Shown here in pieces: positions 41,497 to 49,741 of a stretch of DNA of 64,000 bases; the first letter of the stretch is position 1, and each line of letters opens with the position of its first letter. Both the position numbers and the translations under genes were made by a program. The stretch comes from Nocardioides sp. GTDB lineage: Bacteria; Actinomycetota; Actinomycetes; Propionibacteriales; Nocardioidaceae. The notes below the pieces were generated by a model. The model was given only the letters and a program-made list of their open reading frames with translations, ran no database searches and had not been told where the DNA came from. The stretch lies in the NCBI RefSeq assembly GCF_029937575.1, contig NZ_JAPYPS010000001.1:106484-170483 (forward strand). Reading direction: 5' to 3'.

Positions 41497-42410
41497 GCGT
41501 AGATCCTCTCCGGCTCGGGCTCGTAGAGCCGGGCCGACTCGACGCCGGGCAGTGCGACCAGAGCGCGGTACTCCGACGCCATCGCCACCCAGTCGTCGGT
41601 CTCGGCGATCACCGCCGGCTTGCAGGCGATGGCGTCCCGCACGACGGCGAAGGAGCGGGAGTCGCTGACCAGCAGCGTGTAGAAGCCGTCGAAGGTGCCG
41701 CACAGGTCCTTGAGAGCGGTCTCCACGTCGTAGCCGGCCGCGAGGCGGTCGGCCACGAAGCGCGCGCCGACCTCGGTGTCGTTCTCGGAGTCGAAGACCG
41801 CACCCCGGGCTCGGAGGTCGCGGCGGATGGTGGCGTGGTTGGAGAAGGAGCCGTTGTGCACCAGGCACTGGTCGGGCCCCACGGCGTACGGATGGCAGCC
41901 TCCGGCGTTGACCGCCGACTCGGTGGCCATCCGGGTGTGCCCGACGCCCTGCCAGCCCTGCGCGCCCGCGAGGCCGTACGCCGCTGCCAGGTCGCGCGGG
42001 TGGCCGACCCCCTTCAGCACCGCGACGTCGGAGCCGAACCCGGCGACCAGCGCGTCCGGGAAGGCAGCGAGCACCGCCGCCCGCAGGGCTTCGACCCCCG
42101 CCGACTCGACCACGTGGGCCACCAGCGTCGGGCCGGCGTCGACGACCGCGACCGGGGAGGCCAGGTCGCGGGACAGCTCGGCTGCGAGCGCGTCGACCTC
42201 GACCCCGGTCGACAGGGAGAGCGACGAGGGGTCGGGCACGAACGAGACGGCGACGTGCCCCCGCGGCGACCAGCGCGGGTCGCCGTACACGGCCACGCCG
42301 GCGGAGTCCGCGCCGCGGTCCTGCATCTCGCAGAGCATCCCGGTCAGCAGCTCGCCGAGGTGGGCGTGGAGGTCGGGACTGCGCAGGTGCAGTCCCACGA
42401 TGCCGCACAT
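41484..42410 (-). CDS. mgsA: Class II glutamine amidotransferase-like subunit
   Basis: 308 residues from the ATG at 42410. It begins MCGIVG, so after removal of Met the cysteine at position 2 is the N-terminal nucleophile; the family pattern continues with LCEMQDRGADSAGVAVYG, HTRMATESAVNAGGCHPYA, LVHNGSFSNHATIRRDL and FDSENDTEV. This domain is the GltB N-terminal amidotransferase expressed separately. In N-methylglutamate synthase it would release methylamine from gamma-glutamylmethylamide instead of ammonia from glutamine. Confidence 0.85.
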   Translation of the reverse strand: MCGIVGLHLRSPDLHAHLGELLTGMLCEMQDRGADSAGVAVYGDPRWSPRGHVAVSFVPDPSSLSLSTGVEVDALAAELSRDLASPVAVVDAGPTLVAHVVESAGVEALRAAVLAAFPDALVAGFGSDVAVLKGVGHPRDLAAAYGLAGAQGWQGVGHTRMATESAVNAGGCHPYAVGPDQCLVHNGSFSNHATIRRDLRARGAVFDSENDTEVGARFVADRLAAGYDVETALKDLCGTFDGFYTLLVSDSRSFAVVRDAIACKPAVIAETDDWVAMASEYRALVALPGVESARLYEPEPERIYAWTR

Positions 42411-42438
42411 GGTCGGCTCCTCTCGTTCGAGTCGGGGG

Positions 42439-43806
42439 TCAGAAGGCCGTGAGGTAGCGGTCGATCTCCCAGCCGCCCACCTGGGCGTGCCAGTCGAAGA
42501 ACTCCTCGCGCTTGCGCTCGGCGAAGTACGCCGCGACACGGTGCCCGTCGGCGCTGCCGGCCAGGTCGAGGCTGCCGGTCACGACCGGGTCCGCCTCCAG
42601 CGCCTCGACCGCGTGCAGCAACGTGCGCGGAAGCGGTGCGCGCGACGCGCCGTTGTCGCCGCCGACGGTGCCGGGGTCGAGCTCGCGCTCGATCCCGTCG
42701 AGCCCGGCGCCGATGGCGGCCGCGATCGCGAGGTAGGGGTTGGCCGACCCGTCGCCGCCGCGCAGCTCGATGCGGTGGTGGTCGGAGATCCGGAGGAAGT
42801 GCGTGCGGTCGTTGCCGCCGTACGTCGGCAGCCGCGGCGCCCACGACGCCCCCGAGGTCGTGCTGACAGCACCCGTGCGCTTGTAGGAGTTGACGCTCGG
42901 CCCGAGCACAGCCTGCAGGGCCGAGGCGTGCTCGAGGATCCCGGCGGCAAACGAGTACGCCGTGGGGCTCAGTCCCAGCCCGCGCGGATCGGTGGCACCG
43001 TCCCCGACCGGGAACGTCGACTCGCCGTCGCGCCACAGCGAGAGGTGGAAGTGCAGCCCCGAGCCGGTGCGGTCGGCGAACGGCTTGGGCATGAAGGTGG
43101 CGACCATGTCCCGCTCGTGGGCGAGCATCGAGATCAGGTAGCGCAGGCTGATCACCCGGTCGGCGGTGGTCAGCGCGTCGGCGTAGTCGAAGTTCTGCTC
43201 GAACTGACCGTTGCCGTCCTCGTGGTCGTTGGCGTAGTTGCCCCAGCCCAGCTCGTTCATCGCCCGCGAGACCGCGGCGAGGTGCTCGTACATCCGGGTC
43301 ACGCCGCGGGCGTCGTAGCAGGGCCGGGCGGAGCGGTCGCCGGGGTCGGCGGTGACGAGGCTGCCGTCGGCCTCCCGGCGCAGCAGGAAGTACTCGACCT
43401 CCGCGCCGACGTAGGCCTCCAGCCCTTGGGTCTCAGCCAGCCGCGAGAGCATCGTGCGCAGGATGACGCGCGGTGCGAACGGCCACGGCTTCCCCTCGAC
43501 GTGGGGGTCGCAGTGGACGATCGCCAGACCCTCCTTGACGAACGGCACCGGTGTGAACGACGCCGGGTCGGGCATCGCCATCAGGTCCGGGTCGCGCGGC
43601 TCCTGCCCGATCGAGCCCACGGCGTACCCGGCGAAGCCGACGCCGTTGGTCGCCAGCTCGTCGACGGCCTCGACCGGGACCAGCTTGGCGCAGGGCTTGC
43701 CGTCGAGGTCGACGAAGAGCGCCAGGATGAACGTCGTGCCGGCCTTCTCGGCCAGGGTCGCGAGATCCGCCGCTTCGGTGCTGGCTACGGGACTGGTCGC
43801 GGTCAT
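42439..43806 (-). CDS. gmaS: Type III glutamine synthetase-like gamma-glutamylmethylamide synthetase
   Basis: 455 residues. The N-terminal beta-grasp has FVDLDGKPCAKLVPVEAV and GVGFAGYA; the catalytic domain has VGAEVEYFLL, NYANDHEDGNGQFEQNFDYADALTTAD, KPFADRTGSGLHFHLSLWRDG, NSYKRTG and RTHFLRISDHHRIELRGGDGSANPYLAIAA. This matches the GlnT/GmaS subgroup, which ligates methylamine (or ethanolamine-type amines) to glutamate with ATP. Neighbouring mgs genes make methylamine the best substrate guess. It starts a transcript with a 28-bp gap to mgsA. Confidence 0.82.
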   Translation of the reverse strand: MTATSPVASTEAADLATLAEKAGTTFILALFVDLDGKPCAKLVPVEAVDELATNGVGFAGYAVGSIGQEPRDPDLMAMPDPASFTPVPFVKEGLAIVHCDPHVEGKPWPFAPRVILRTMLSRLAETQGLEAYVGAEVEYFLLRREADGSLVTADPGDRSARPCYDARGVTRMYEHLAAVSRAMNELGWGNYANDHEDGNGQFEQNFDYADALTTADRVISLRYLISMLAHERDMVATFMPKPFADRTGSGLHFHLSLWRDGESTFPVGDGATDPRGLGLSPTAYSFAAGILEHASALQAVLGPSVNSYKRTGAVSTTSGASWAPRLPTYGGNDRTHFLRISDHHRIELRGGDGSANPYLAIAAAIGAGLDGIERELDPGTVGGDNGASRAPLPRTLLHAVEALEADPVVTGSLDLAGSADGHRVAAYFAERKREEFFDWHAQVGGWEIDRYLTAF

Positions 43807-43825
43807 GGGAGACCCTTCCGTGATC

Positions 43826-43862
43826 GTCTACTGCTGTGAATCACCGTCTACGAGTAGTAGAC
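43826..43862 (-). promoter_or_regulatory. Operator-like repeats upstream of gmaS
   Basis: GTCTACGAGTAGTAGAC (43846-43862) is a 6-bp inverted repeat with a 5-bp spacer. It is preceded on the plus strand by GTCTACTGCTGTGAA (43826-43840). The minus-strand reading, TTCACAGCAG followed by TAGAC, resembles sites upstream of the amt and dmm units. They lie 20-56 bp before the gmaS ATG. Confidence 0.45.
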
Positions 43863-43901
43863 AGGTCGGACGTGACGGTCGTGTTTCGCCGCCGTCACGA
43901 T

Positions 43902-43942
43902 CGACGACGCCGCCCCCACCGGTGGCGGGGGCGGCGTCGTCG
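43902..43942. terminator. Strong hairpin terminator after the amt unit
   Basis: A 16-bp perfect stem, CGACGACGCCGCCCCC (43902-43917) with its complement (43927-43942), 9-base loop. It lies between the small membrane gene (stop at 43971, transcribed leftward) and gmaS, so it ends the amt transcript. Confidence 0.75.
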
Positions 43943-43970
43943 TGCGCGTGGAACCGGACGTGCGGGACGG

Positions 43971-44189
43971 TCAGAAGACCGGCGGCTCACCCTCGACCGC
44001 CGGGCCGGTCTCGACCGGCTCGTGGTTGATCATCTGGGCGTAGGCGTGGTTCTCGTGCTGGATCATCTTGACCAGGAAGGCCGCGAACAGGCCCACCGCC
44101 ACCAGCACGAAGAGCACCGTCCAGAAGCTGTCCGGGCCGCCGGTGAAGACGAAGGTCGTGTTCTCGTCGTAGACATCGATGGGACTCAT
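43971..44189 (-). CDS. 72-residue single-pass membrane protein coupled to Amt
   Basis: Starts MSPIDVYDENTTFVFTGGPD, one transmembrane helix SFWTVLFVLVAVGLFAAFLVK, then a short polar tail QHENHAYAQMINHEPVETGP and EGEPPVF. Its ATG overlaps the amt stop (ATGA), so it is translated with the transporter at fixed ratio and could be a small accessory subunit, as KdpF is for the Kdp pump. I do not recognise a family. Not a typical signal-peptide protein because no cleavage site follows. Confidence 0.7.
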   Translation of the reverse strand: MSPIDVYDENTTFVFTGGPDSFWTVLFVLVAVGLFAAFLVKMIQHENHAYAQMINHEPVETGPAVEGEPPVF

Positions 44190-45517
44190 GAGGTGCCCTC
44201 CTCTGCCAGGACGGCGTCCGACTCACGCAGCGTGGTGATCGGGATGCCTTCGGGGTACGGCGTGGCCGGAACCTCGCTGAGGTCCAGTCCGGCGAGCTCG
44301 ACCTCGGCCGGGATCCGCAGCAGGTTGGCCCGCTTGAGCCCCAACGAGATGAGGTAGCCGGGCAAGAACCCGAGCAGCGCCAGCACGATCCCGCCGCCGA
44401 TCTGACCGAGCGGGTTGATGTCCGGCGGAGTGCCGAACCCGTCGATGGGGGTGTTCGGGTAGCCCCAGAGGACGAAGCCGGACACCGCGAGGCCGTAGAG
44501 CGCACAGCCACCGTGGACCGAGACCGCGCCGACGACGTCGTCGATCTCGAACTTCTCCAGCAGGCGCCCGAACTGCGGGATCAGCATGCCGCCGACGACG
44601 GCGATGATGAAGGCCAGGGCCGGGTGGTAGAGGTCCATGCCGGGGGCCACCGAGATGACGCCGGCCAGGCCGCCGGAGATCGTCCAGAAGGGCTCGCCCT
44701 TCGAGGTCATGTAGGCGCCGATGATGCCGCCCGCCAGCCCCATCAGGGTCGAGAAGGCGATCGCGGACAGCGTGGTCGGGTTGCCGAAGATCGAGAAGTA
44801 GCCCGTGTTGGTGTAGACCACGCAGCCCATCAGGAAGCCGAAGAACCCGACGAAGATGAGCATCAGGCCGAGCATCGTCAGCGGCAGGTTGTGCGGCGGG
44901 ATGGTGATCGCCTTGCCCTTGACGAAGCGACCGATCCGCGGGCCGAGGTTGATCAGGACCCCGAGGGTGAAGGCGCCCGCGATCAGGTGCACGCAGCCGG
45001 CCGCGCCGAAGTCGTGCCAGCCCCACTCGGTGAGCAGCCAGCCGGTCGGGTGCCAGGCCCATGCAGCACCGATGATCCACACGACCGAGCCGAGGACGGT
45101 CGTCAGGACGAGGAACCCGCTGGTGCGGATCCGCTCCAGGACCGCACCGGACATGATCGAGCCGGTCGTGGCGGCGAAGAGGGCGAAGGCGCCCCAGAAG
45201 ATGCCGGTGACCGAGGCGAGGTTCGGCCCCATGTCCTCGCTCCACGGCAGCGCAGCCGTCGCTCCGTCGATGGCACCCACCGGGAACTGGTAGAAGGCGT
45301 TGTAGAACCACCAGCCGAAGAAGAAGAACGTCGCGATCACCACCGCGAAGGTGAGCAGATTCTTCATCGCCGCGGCCAGCACGTTCTTCGAGCGCGAGGC
45401 GCCCACCTCGTAGGCGAGGAAGCCGGCATGGATGCAGATCATCAGGGCGATCGAGATCCAGTAGAAGAGATCGGTGATCACCCCTTCCATCGAAGCAAGT
45501 GTGTCCTCGGGTGTCAC
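44186..45517 (-). CDS. amt: Ammonium/methylammonium transporter family protein (Amt)
   Basis: 443 residues from the GTG at 45517 with GGAGG eight bases upstream. About eleven transmembrane helices. Amt features are present in modified form: SGAVLERIRTSGF, DFGAAGCVHLIAGAFTLG (first pore histidine) and SVHGGCALYGLAVSG (second pore histidine). The rest diverges from canonical AmtB, so an alkylamine import role in this cluster is likely but not certain. An upstream motif matches those of gmaS and the dmm operon. Confidence 0.85.
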   Translation of the reverse strand: MTPEDTLASMEGVITDLFYWISIALMICIHAGFLAYEVGASRSKNVLAAAMKNLLTFAVVIATFFFFGWWFYNAFYQFPVGAIDGATAALPWSEDMGPNLASVTGIFWGAFALFAATTGSIMSGAVLERIRTSGFLVLTTVLGSVVWIIGAAWAWHPTGWLLTEWGWHDFGAAGCVHLIAGAFTLGVLINLGPRIGRFVKGKAITIPPHNLPLTMLGLMLIFVGFFGFLMGCVVYTNTGYFSIFGNPTTLSAIAFSTLMGLAGGIIGAYMTSKGEPFWTISGGLAGVISVAPGMDLYHPALAFIIAVVGGMLIPQFGRLLEKFEIDDVVGAVSVHGGCALYGLAVSGFVLWGYPNTPIDGFGTPPDINPLGQIGGGIVLALLGFLPGYLISLGLKRANLLRIPAEVELAGLDLSEVPATPYPEGIPITTLRESDAVLAEEGTS

Positions 45518-45540
45518 GGGCGCCTCCTGGTTGGAATGTA

Positions 45541-45562
45541 AGTAGACGCAGTCTGCTGTGAA
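45541..45562 (-). promoter_or_regulatory. Operator-like motif upstream of amt
   Basis: AGTAGAC, three bases, then GTCTGCTGTGAA (45551-45562): an imperfect inverted repeat AGTAGAC/GTCTGCT about 25-45 bp before the GTG. On the minus strand it reads TTCACAGCAGAC, close to the site before gmaS. Confidence 0.45.
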
Positions 45563-45816
45563 GAAACGGTTGGTGGGTTGCCGTCGGTGACCGGCGGTGT
45601 AAATCCCCGGTTGCGGGCGGGCTCGCCACGTGACGGCGGTGTCGCCTGGCCGGCGTGTAGACGTCGGGCCGCTCGCGACGCTCGGCACGACTGGGCGGAG
45701 GTCGACTGCAGCATCGCCCTCCGCAACGGACAGATCGAGCCTCGTCGTCGGCGAATCCGCCCGACCCCTCGGTCCGCGCGGATCGCGGCAGAACCGCGCG
45801 TCGACCGCCTACGGCA

Positions 45817-45866
45817 GGGTCGTGTGCCTGAGACCGGTCCATGCACCGGGCTGGGGCACACGACTC
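45817..45866 (+). repeat. 50-bp palindromic repeat, copy C
   Basis: Begins GGGTCGTGTGCCTGAGACC, then GGTCCATGCACCG and ends GGGGCACACGACTC. Very close to copy D (45912), with the first 33 bases nearly identical. Confidence 0.7.
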
Positions 45867-45911
45867 GCCCCGATCCGGCTCGGGCGCCACCCCGGCTGCG
45901 CCAGCCCGCCA

Positions 45912-45961
45912 GGGTCGTGTGCCTGAGACCGGTCCATGCACCGTGGTGAGGCACACGACCC
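45912..45961 (+). repeat. 50-bp palindromic repeat, copy D
   Basis: Begins GGGTCGTGTGCCTGAGACC and ends TGAGGCACACGACCC; the ends pair over 15 bp, so a long hairpin forms. 95 bp from copy C in the same orientation. Confidence 0.75.
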
Positions 45962-45969
45962 GATGCCGT

Positions 45970-46005
45970 GAGGAGGAGGAGGAGGAGGAGGAGGAGGAGG
46001 AGGAG
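45970..46005 (+). repeat. (GAG)12 trinucleotide tract
   Basis: Twelve GAG units without interruption, 9 bp after copy D and outside any gene. Such a tract is prone to slippage and can form purine-strand structures. Confidence 0.9.
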
Positions 46006-46165
46006 CGTCTCGCGAAGCGCCCCAGCTCGGCCACGTCCGCAACTCGGCAGGTCCGGACGCATCGCCACGTCCTGGGCACCACGGAGCACGGGCCTGCGGA
46101 CAACGTCGCCACCAACCGGAGCTGTGCAGAGCTCGTGGGCAGTGGCACCCGCCACGAGCGCCCAG

Positions 46166-47203
46166 TCAGGACCCCTCAGCCGGTCCCCGGGCGCGCAACC
46201 AGGCCGCCGTACGGTGCCGGTACTTCGCCACGCCCTTGTAGTCGGCCAGGTCCTGCGGCAGCTCCTCGAGGACGTCGGCGGTGCGCACCCGCCAGTGCTC
46301 GACCTGGACGAGGTCGACCAGCGGCAGCAGGTAGGTGCGGATCAGGAACATCACCGCGCCCGACTCGGGCAGCCTGATGAGGTGCTGGACCTCGACGCGC
46401 AGGTGGACGTCGCGGCCGAAGGCCTCGTCGTCGAGCAGCAGCACGGCGTCGCGGTCCGGGCCCCACTCCGGGTAGAGCTCGGTGGAGACGTCGAGGCGGC
46501 GCCCGATCGTGAGCGTCCAGTTGGTACGGCGATAGGTCTCGCCGGGCTGGAGCCGCTTGAGGAACTCGTGGGCCCGGGTGATGATCCCCTCGCCGTGCAG
46601 GCGCGGCACCGGACCGTGGATCTCGAGGAAGCTCATCCCGACGTCGAAGCCGAAGGACCAGTCCGCGGCGAAGGTGACGACGCCGGCGTCGCCGTACAGC
46701 ACGCCGTCGCGCTGGTCGAGCAGCACGATGTCCTCCTGCACCTGGGCGGCGATCCAGGCCAGGGGCTCGTCGGGCAGCGTCGACGGGTCGCCCAGCACGA
46801 AGGTGTGGTCGATGCCGAGCAGGTCGTTGCGCCAGTGGTAGCGGGGCCGGACGCCCGACTCGAGGACCGTCAGCGCCATCGAGTCGGGGCGAGTCAGGCT
46901 GAGCTCGCGCATCAGGCAGAGCATCGCGTCCCAGCAGGCGACGTCCATGTGGGGGAGCCAGGCGTGGCGCGACGGGTCGCGATCGAGGATGGCGGCGCGC
47001 TCGGCGAGCTCCTGGGCGTACTCGGAGTCGACGTCGACCACCGCCTCGCCCCACTGGCCGGCGGGGGTCGTCACGGCGCCGGGGGCGGGCTCCACGTTGG
47101 TGGAGTAGCGGTAGGTCTCCTGCGGGAACGGGAAGGGGAAGCCGGTGACCAGGTCGAGGGCCGACACGGTCGTGCACACCTCGGCGGAGTAGGTGGCGCT
47201 CAC
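46166..47203 (-). CDS. Heme-dependent oxidative N-demethylase catalytic subunit, DUF3445 (copy 1)
   Basis: 345 residues. It opens PFPFPQETYRYSTNVEP and contains HWRNDLLGIDHTFVLGD, VTFAADWSFGFDVGMSFLEIHGPVPRLHG and YRRTNWTLTIG near the C-terminus with LPQDLADYKG. DUF3445 proteins carry a PAS-like heme domain and oxidise dimethylamine in the DmmDABC/HODM enzyme. The gene is the last of the operon and overlaps its reductase gene by 4 bp. Its closest relative in the window is copy 2 with the same motifs (HWRNHALGTDQSFVLGD; IHNPVPRL). Confidence 0.85.
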   Translation of the reverse strand: MSATYSAEVCTTVSALDLVTGFPFPFPQETYRYSTNVEPAPGAVTTPAGQWGEAVVDVDSEYAQELAERAAILDRDPSRHAWLPHMDVACWDAMLCLMRELSLTRPDSMALTVLESGVRPRYHWRNDLLGIDHTFVLGDPSTLPDEPLAWIAAQVQEDIVLLDQRDGVLYGDAGVVTFAADWSFGFDVGMSFLEIHGPVPRLHGEGIITRAHEFLKRLQPGETYRRTNWTLTIGRRLDVSTELYPEWGPDRDAVLLLDDEAFGRDVHLRVEVQHLIRLPESGAVMFLIRTYLLPLVDLVQVEHWRVRTADVLEELPQDLADYKGVAKYRHRTAAWLRARGPAEGS

Positions 47204-48180
47204 AGCAGGACCTCCAGGTGGGCGCGGCCGTCGGCCGCGGGCAGGGCTCGGGAGACGCAGGCCATCGCGCAGTCACCGGCGGCCTTGTCGTCGTCGGACA
47301 GGTACAGGTCGCGGTGCCACACCCCGGTCGTCGCGGGGCCGAGCTCGAGGCGGCACTCGCCGCACACGCCCTGGCGGCAGAGGTTCGGCACGGCGTACCC
47401 CTGCTTCTCCATGGCCTCGAGGAGGCTGACGCCGGAGGCGATCTCGAAGCACTGCTCCCCGACGGTGACGTCGAAGGGCTCCCCGGGGTCGAGGTCGTCG
47501 AGCCCGAAGTGCTCGAGGTGGACCCGGCTCGACGGCCACCCGGCAGCCTGCGCCTCGGCGACGACGAGGTCCATGAACCCGGTGGGCCCACAGGTGTAGA
47601 GGTGCGTGCCGATCGGCTGGTCGAGCAGCCGCTCCCGCAGCCGCGCGAGCAGACTCACGCGATCGTGGAAGCACGACGCGGAACCGTCCGTGAGGTCGTC
47701 GATCTCCGTGATGAAGGCGCCGCGGCCCTCGCGGTGCAGGTAGAGCAGCTCGGCCTCGCGGCCCCACCGCGCGTGGAAGCGCAGGTGCGAGACCAGGGGG
47801 GTGATGCCGATGCCGGCGGCGACGAGCAGGTGCCGCGTGGCGGGCTGCACGGGAGCGAAGCTGCTGCGCGGCGTCGTCGCCGTGACGGGGTCGCCGGTCC
47901 GCAGAGCGTGGACCCAGGCCGAGCCCCCGGCGGCACCGCCGCGCGGGTCGCAGCGCAGGACCGCGATCTCGTAGCTGCTCGGGTGCAGGCTCTCGCCCAC
48001 CAGCGAGTAGGCGTTGGCCAGCGCTCGCTCGCGACCGGGCCCGGACGGCACGTCCAGGACCAGGTGGCTCCCCGGCGTGTACGACGGCAGCTCGCCGCCG
48101 TCGGCCGGCGCGAGCACGAGACGCCGTACGTCGGGCACGGTGTCGTCGATGCCCGCGACGACAAGGCTCAAGCGGCTCAT
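47200..48180 (-). CDS. Ferredoxin-type reductase of N-demethylase (copy 1)
   Basis: 326 residues. Flavin-binding ALANAYSLVGES, the nicotinamide domain with AAGIGITPLVSHLRFHAR and TCGPTGFMD, then a plant-type [2Fe-2S] domain with cysteines near 268, 273, 276 and 308 (CRQGVCGEC ... CVSRA). This phthalate-dioxygenase-reductase layout passes electrons from NAD(P)H through FMN to the DUF3445 heme subunit. Start ATG 48180 overlaps the DmmA-like gene stop by one base; its own stop overlaps DUF3445 copy 1. Confidence 0.9.
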   Translation of the reverse strand: MSRLSLVVAGIDDTVPDVRRLVLAPADGGELPSYTPGSHLVLDVPSGPGRERALANAYSLVGESLHPSSYEIAVLRCDPRGGAAGGSAWVHALRTGDPVTATTPRSSFAPVQPATRHLLVAAGIGITPLVSHLRFHARWGREAELLYLHREGRGAFITEIDDLTDGSASCFHDRVSLLARLRERLLDQPIGTHLYTCGPTGFMDLVVAEAQAAGWPSSRVHLEHFGLDDLDPGEPFDVTVGEQCFEIASGVSLLEAMEKQGYAVPNLCRQGVCGECRLELGPATTGVWHRDLYLSDDDKAAGDCAMACVSRALPAADGRAHLEVLL

Positions 48181-48731
48181 CACGCCTCCTCGGCATCGAC
48201 CATGAAGCCCAGGTGCCGGCCGGTGCGGCGCGACACGTGGGGGTAGACCAGCAGGCCGCGCTCGCAGCCCGAGCAGGCGACGACGTCGTCGAGGGCGAGC
48301 TTGGCCACCGTCGCGGCCGAGCAGTGCACGCACCACACGGTGCGGGTCTCGACCGAGACGACCCCGAAGGCCATCTCGTCGTCGGCGAGGCCCCCGCGGA
48401 CACCAGCCGCACGCACGGCGAGACAGGCGTCGGCGGAGCCGGCGACCAGCACGCGGTGGCCGACCTTCGCCGTCACCAGGTCGGCCTCGAGCGCGGCGAC
48501 GGCGGCTGCCGTGTCGGGGCACGCACGATGCCGGACGTCGCGACCGTCGAGGCCGGCGACCCACCCCGCGACCACGGGCGCGGTGGCGGCAGGGTCCTCC
48601 CCCACGACCTCGATCACCGTGTGGACGCGCCCGAGCGGGTCGGCGGGCTGGACGACCGGCTCCCGAGTCCAGTCGGGCACGCTGGTGTAGTGCGGCGGGT
48701 GGGGCGCGCTCGCGGTGACCGGGCTCGTCAC
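48180..48731 (-). CDS. DmmA-like subunit (copy 1)
   Basis: 183 residues from GTG 48731 (GTGA overlap with the next gene). The N-terminal half is an alpha/beta fold that resembles the start of the copy 2 protein, and the C-terminal part is a zinc ribbon with CVHC (C134, C137) and CSGC (C153, C156). Proteins of this type are named dimethylamine monooxygenase subunit DmmA in genome annotations. A small subunit of the demethylase complex is its likely role; its exact function is not established. Confidence 0.8.
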   Translation of the reverse strand: MTSPVTASAPHPPHYTSVPDWTREPVVQPADPLGRVHTVIEVVGEDPAATAPVVAGWVAGLDGRDVRHRACPDTAAAVAALEADLVTAKVGHRVLVAGSADACLAVRAAGVRGGLADDEMAFGVVSVETRTVWCVHCSAATVAKLALDDVVACSGCERGLLVYPHVSRRTGRHLGFMVDAEEA

Positions 48732-49741
48732 GCGGTCACCTCGCCGGTCAGCCAGGCCATCGCCGGCTCGCGGTAGTCGGCGAAGCCCTTGTAGGTCGCC
48801 AGGTCCTCGGGCAGCTCGAGCACGACGCGGGCCAGCTGGTCGCGCCAGGGCGGCACCCGTCGGATCTCGTCGAGCGAGGTCATGTGGGTGCGGATGTTGA
48901 AGGTGACGGCGCCGGTCATCGGGAGGCGGACGAAGTGCTCGACCTCGATCCGCAGCTGCAGCCGCCCCCACTCCTCGTCCCGGACCAGGGCGGGGATGTC
49001 GGTGCCCCACGCGGGCAGCTCCTCGAGGCTGACGTCGAGCTTGCGCGAGCCCGAAGCCGACAGCGTCCAGTTGACCCGCCGGTAGACCTGGTCGGCCGGC
49101 AGCCTCCGCAGGAACTGCTCGGCGCGCGAGGTGATGCCCTCCTTCGTCAGCCGAGGCACGGGGTTGTGAATCTCGTCCATCGTCATGCCGACGTCGAAGG
49201 AGACCGACCACGCCGCCGCGAAGGTCACCAGCCCCGCGTCGAAGCAGAGCCGACCGTCGCGCTCCTTGACCAGGAGGAGGTCGTCGGGGATCTCGCGGCC
49301 GAGGAAGGTCATCGGGTCGTACGGCAGGGAGGCGGCGTCGCCCAGCACGAACGACTGGTCGGTGCCGAGCGCGTGGTTGCGCCAGTGGAGGTGGTCCCCG
49401 TCCTCGCTGAGCTCCATGATGTGCGGGAAGGAGATCGCCAGGTCGCGCAGGTAGTAGAGCAGCAGGTCCCAGCAGGCCGGGAGCATGCCGGGCAGGATCC
49501 GCACCCGGTGGGGGTCGGCGTCCAGGATGCGCCGGCGCTCGGCCATCATCGCGCCGTACTCCTCGCCCCCGAGATCGACGATGTGGGCCCCCCACTCCCC
49601 CGCGGCCGTGGGCCGCGGCACCCGGGCGGGCTCGACGTTGACCGAGTAGCGAAACGAGTCGAGGTCGTCGGGGAACGGCCACGGGAGCCGGGTCGTGTGC
49701 CCGGCCAGGGGCCGTCCCTCGACGGCAGCAGCACTGCTCAC
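48728..49741 (-). CDS. Heme-dependent oxidative N-demethylase catalytic subunit, DUF3445 (copy 2)
   Basis: 337 residues from GTG 49741. Like copy 1: LPWPFPDDLDSFRYSVNVEP, ILPGMLPACWDLLLYYLRDL, HWRNHALGTDQSFVLGD, VTFAAAWSVSFDVGMTMDEIHNPVPRL and YRRVNWTLSASG. By eye the two are related but clearly different (about half the positions identical). The gene sits between two other coupled genes in the same operon, ahead of copy 1. Different substrates for the two copies are likely but not shown. Confidence 0.85.
   Translation of the reverse strand: MSSAAAVEGRPLAGHTTRLPWPFPDDLDSFRYSVNVEPARVPRPTAAGEWGAHIVDLGGEEYGAMMAERRRILDADPHRVRILPGMLPACWDLLLYYLRDLAISFPHIMELSEDGDHLHWRNHALGTDQSFVLGDAASLPYDPMTFLGREIPDDLLLVKERDGRLCFDAGLVTFAAAWSVSFDVGMTMDEIHNPVPRLTKEGITSRAEQFLRRLPADQVYRRVNWTLSASGSRKLDVSLEELPAWGTDIPALVRDEEWGRLQLRIEVEHFVRLPMTGAVTFNIRTHMTSLDEIRRVPPWRDQLARVVLELPEDLATYKGFADYREPAMAWLTGEVTA

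Larger units (their letters stand above)
45563..46165. other. 600-bp intergenic region with repeats, no gene
   Basis: Between amt and the first DUF3445 gene. Long open frames exist on both strands but the translations are arginine-, proline- and serine-rich, repeat one another and lack any domain. It holds two copies of the 50-bp palindrome and a (GAG)12 tract. A promoter for amt is expected at its left edge and a terminator for the dmm operon at its right edge; none stands out. Confidence 0.6.

Noticed and set aside
42439..43806. Ordinary glutamine synthetase for ammonia assimilation
   Set aside because: Motifs and the neighbouring mgs-type genes fit the GmaS/GlnT subgroup; ammonia as substrate is still possible but less likely.
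45541..46165. Several open frames of 60-200 codons in the gap right of amt
   Set aside because: They run through the palindromes and (GAG)12 tract, differ between frames only by composition, and show no domain or ribosome binding site.
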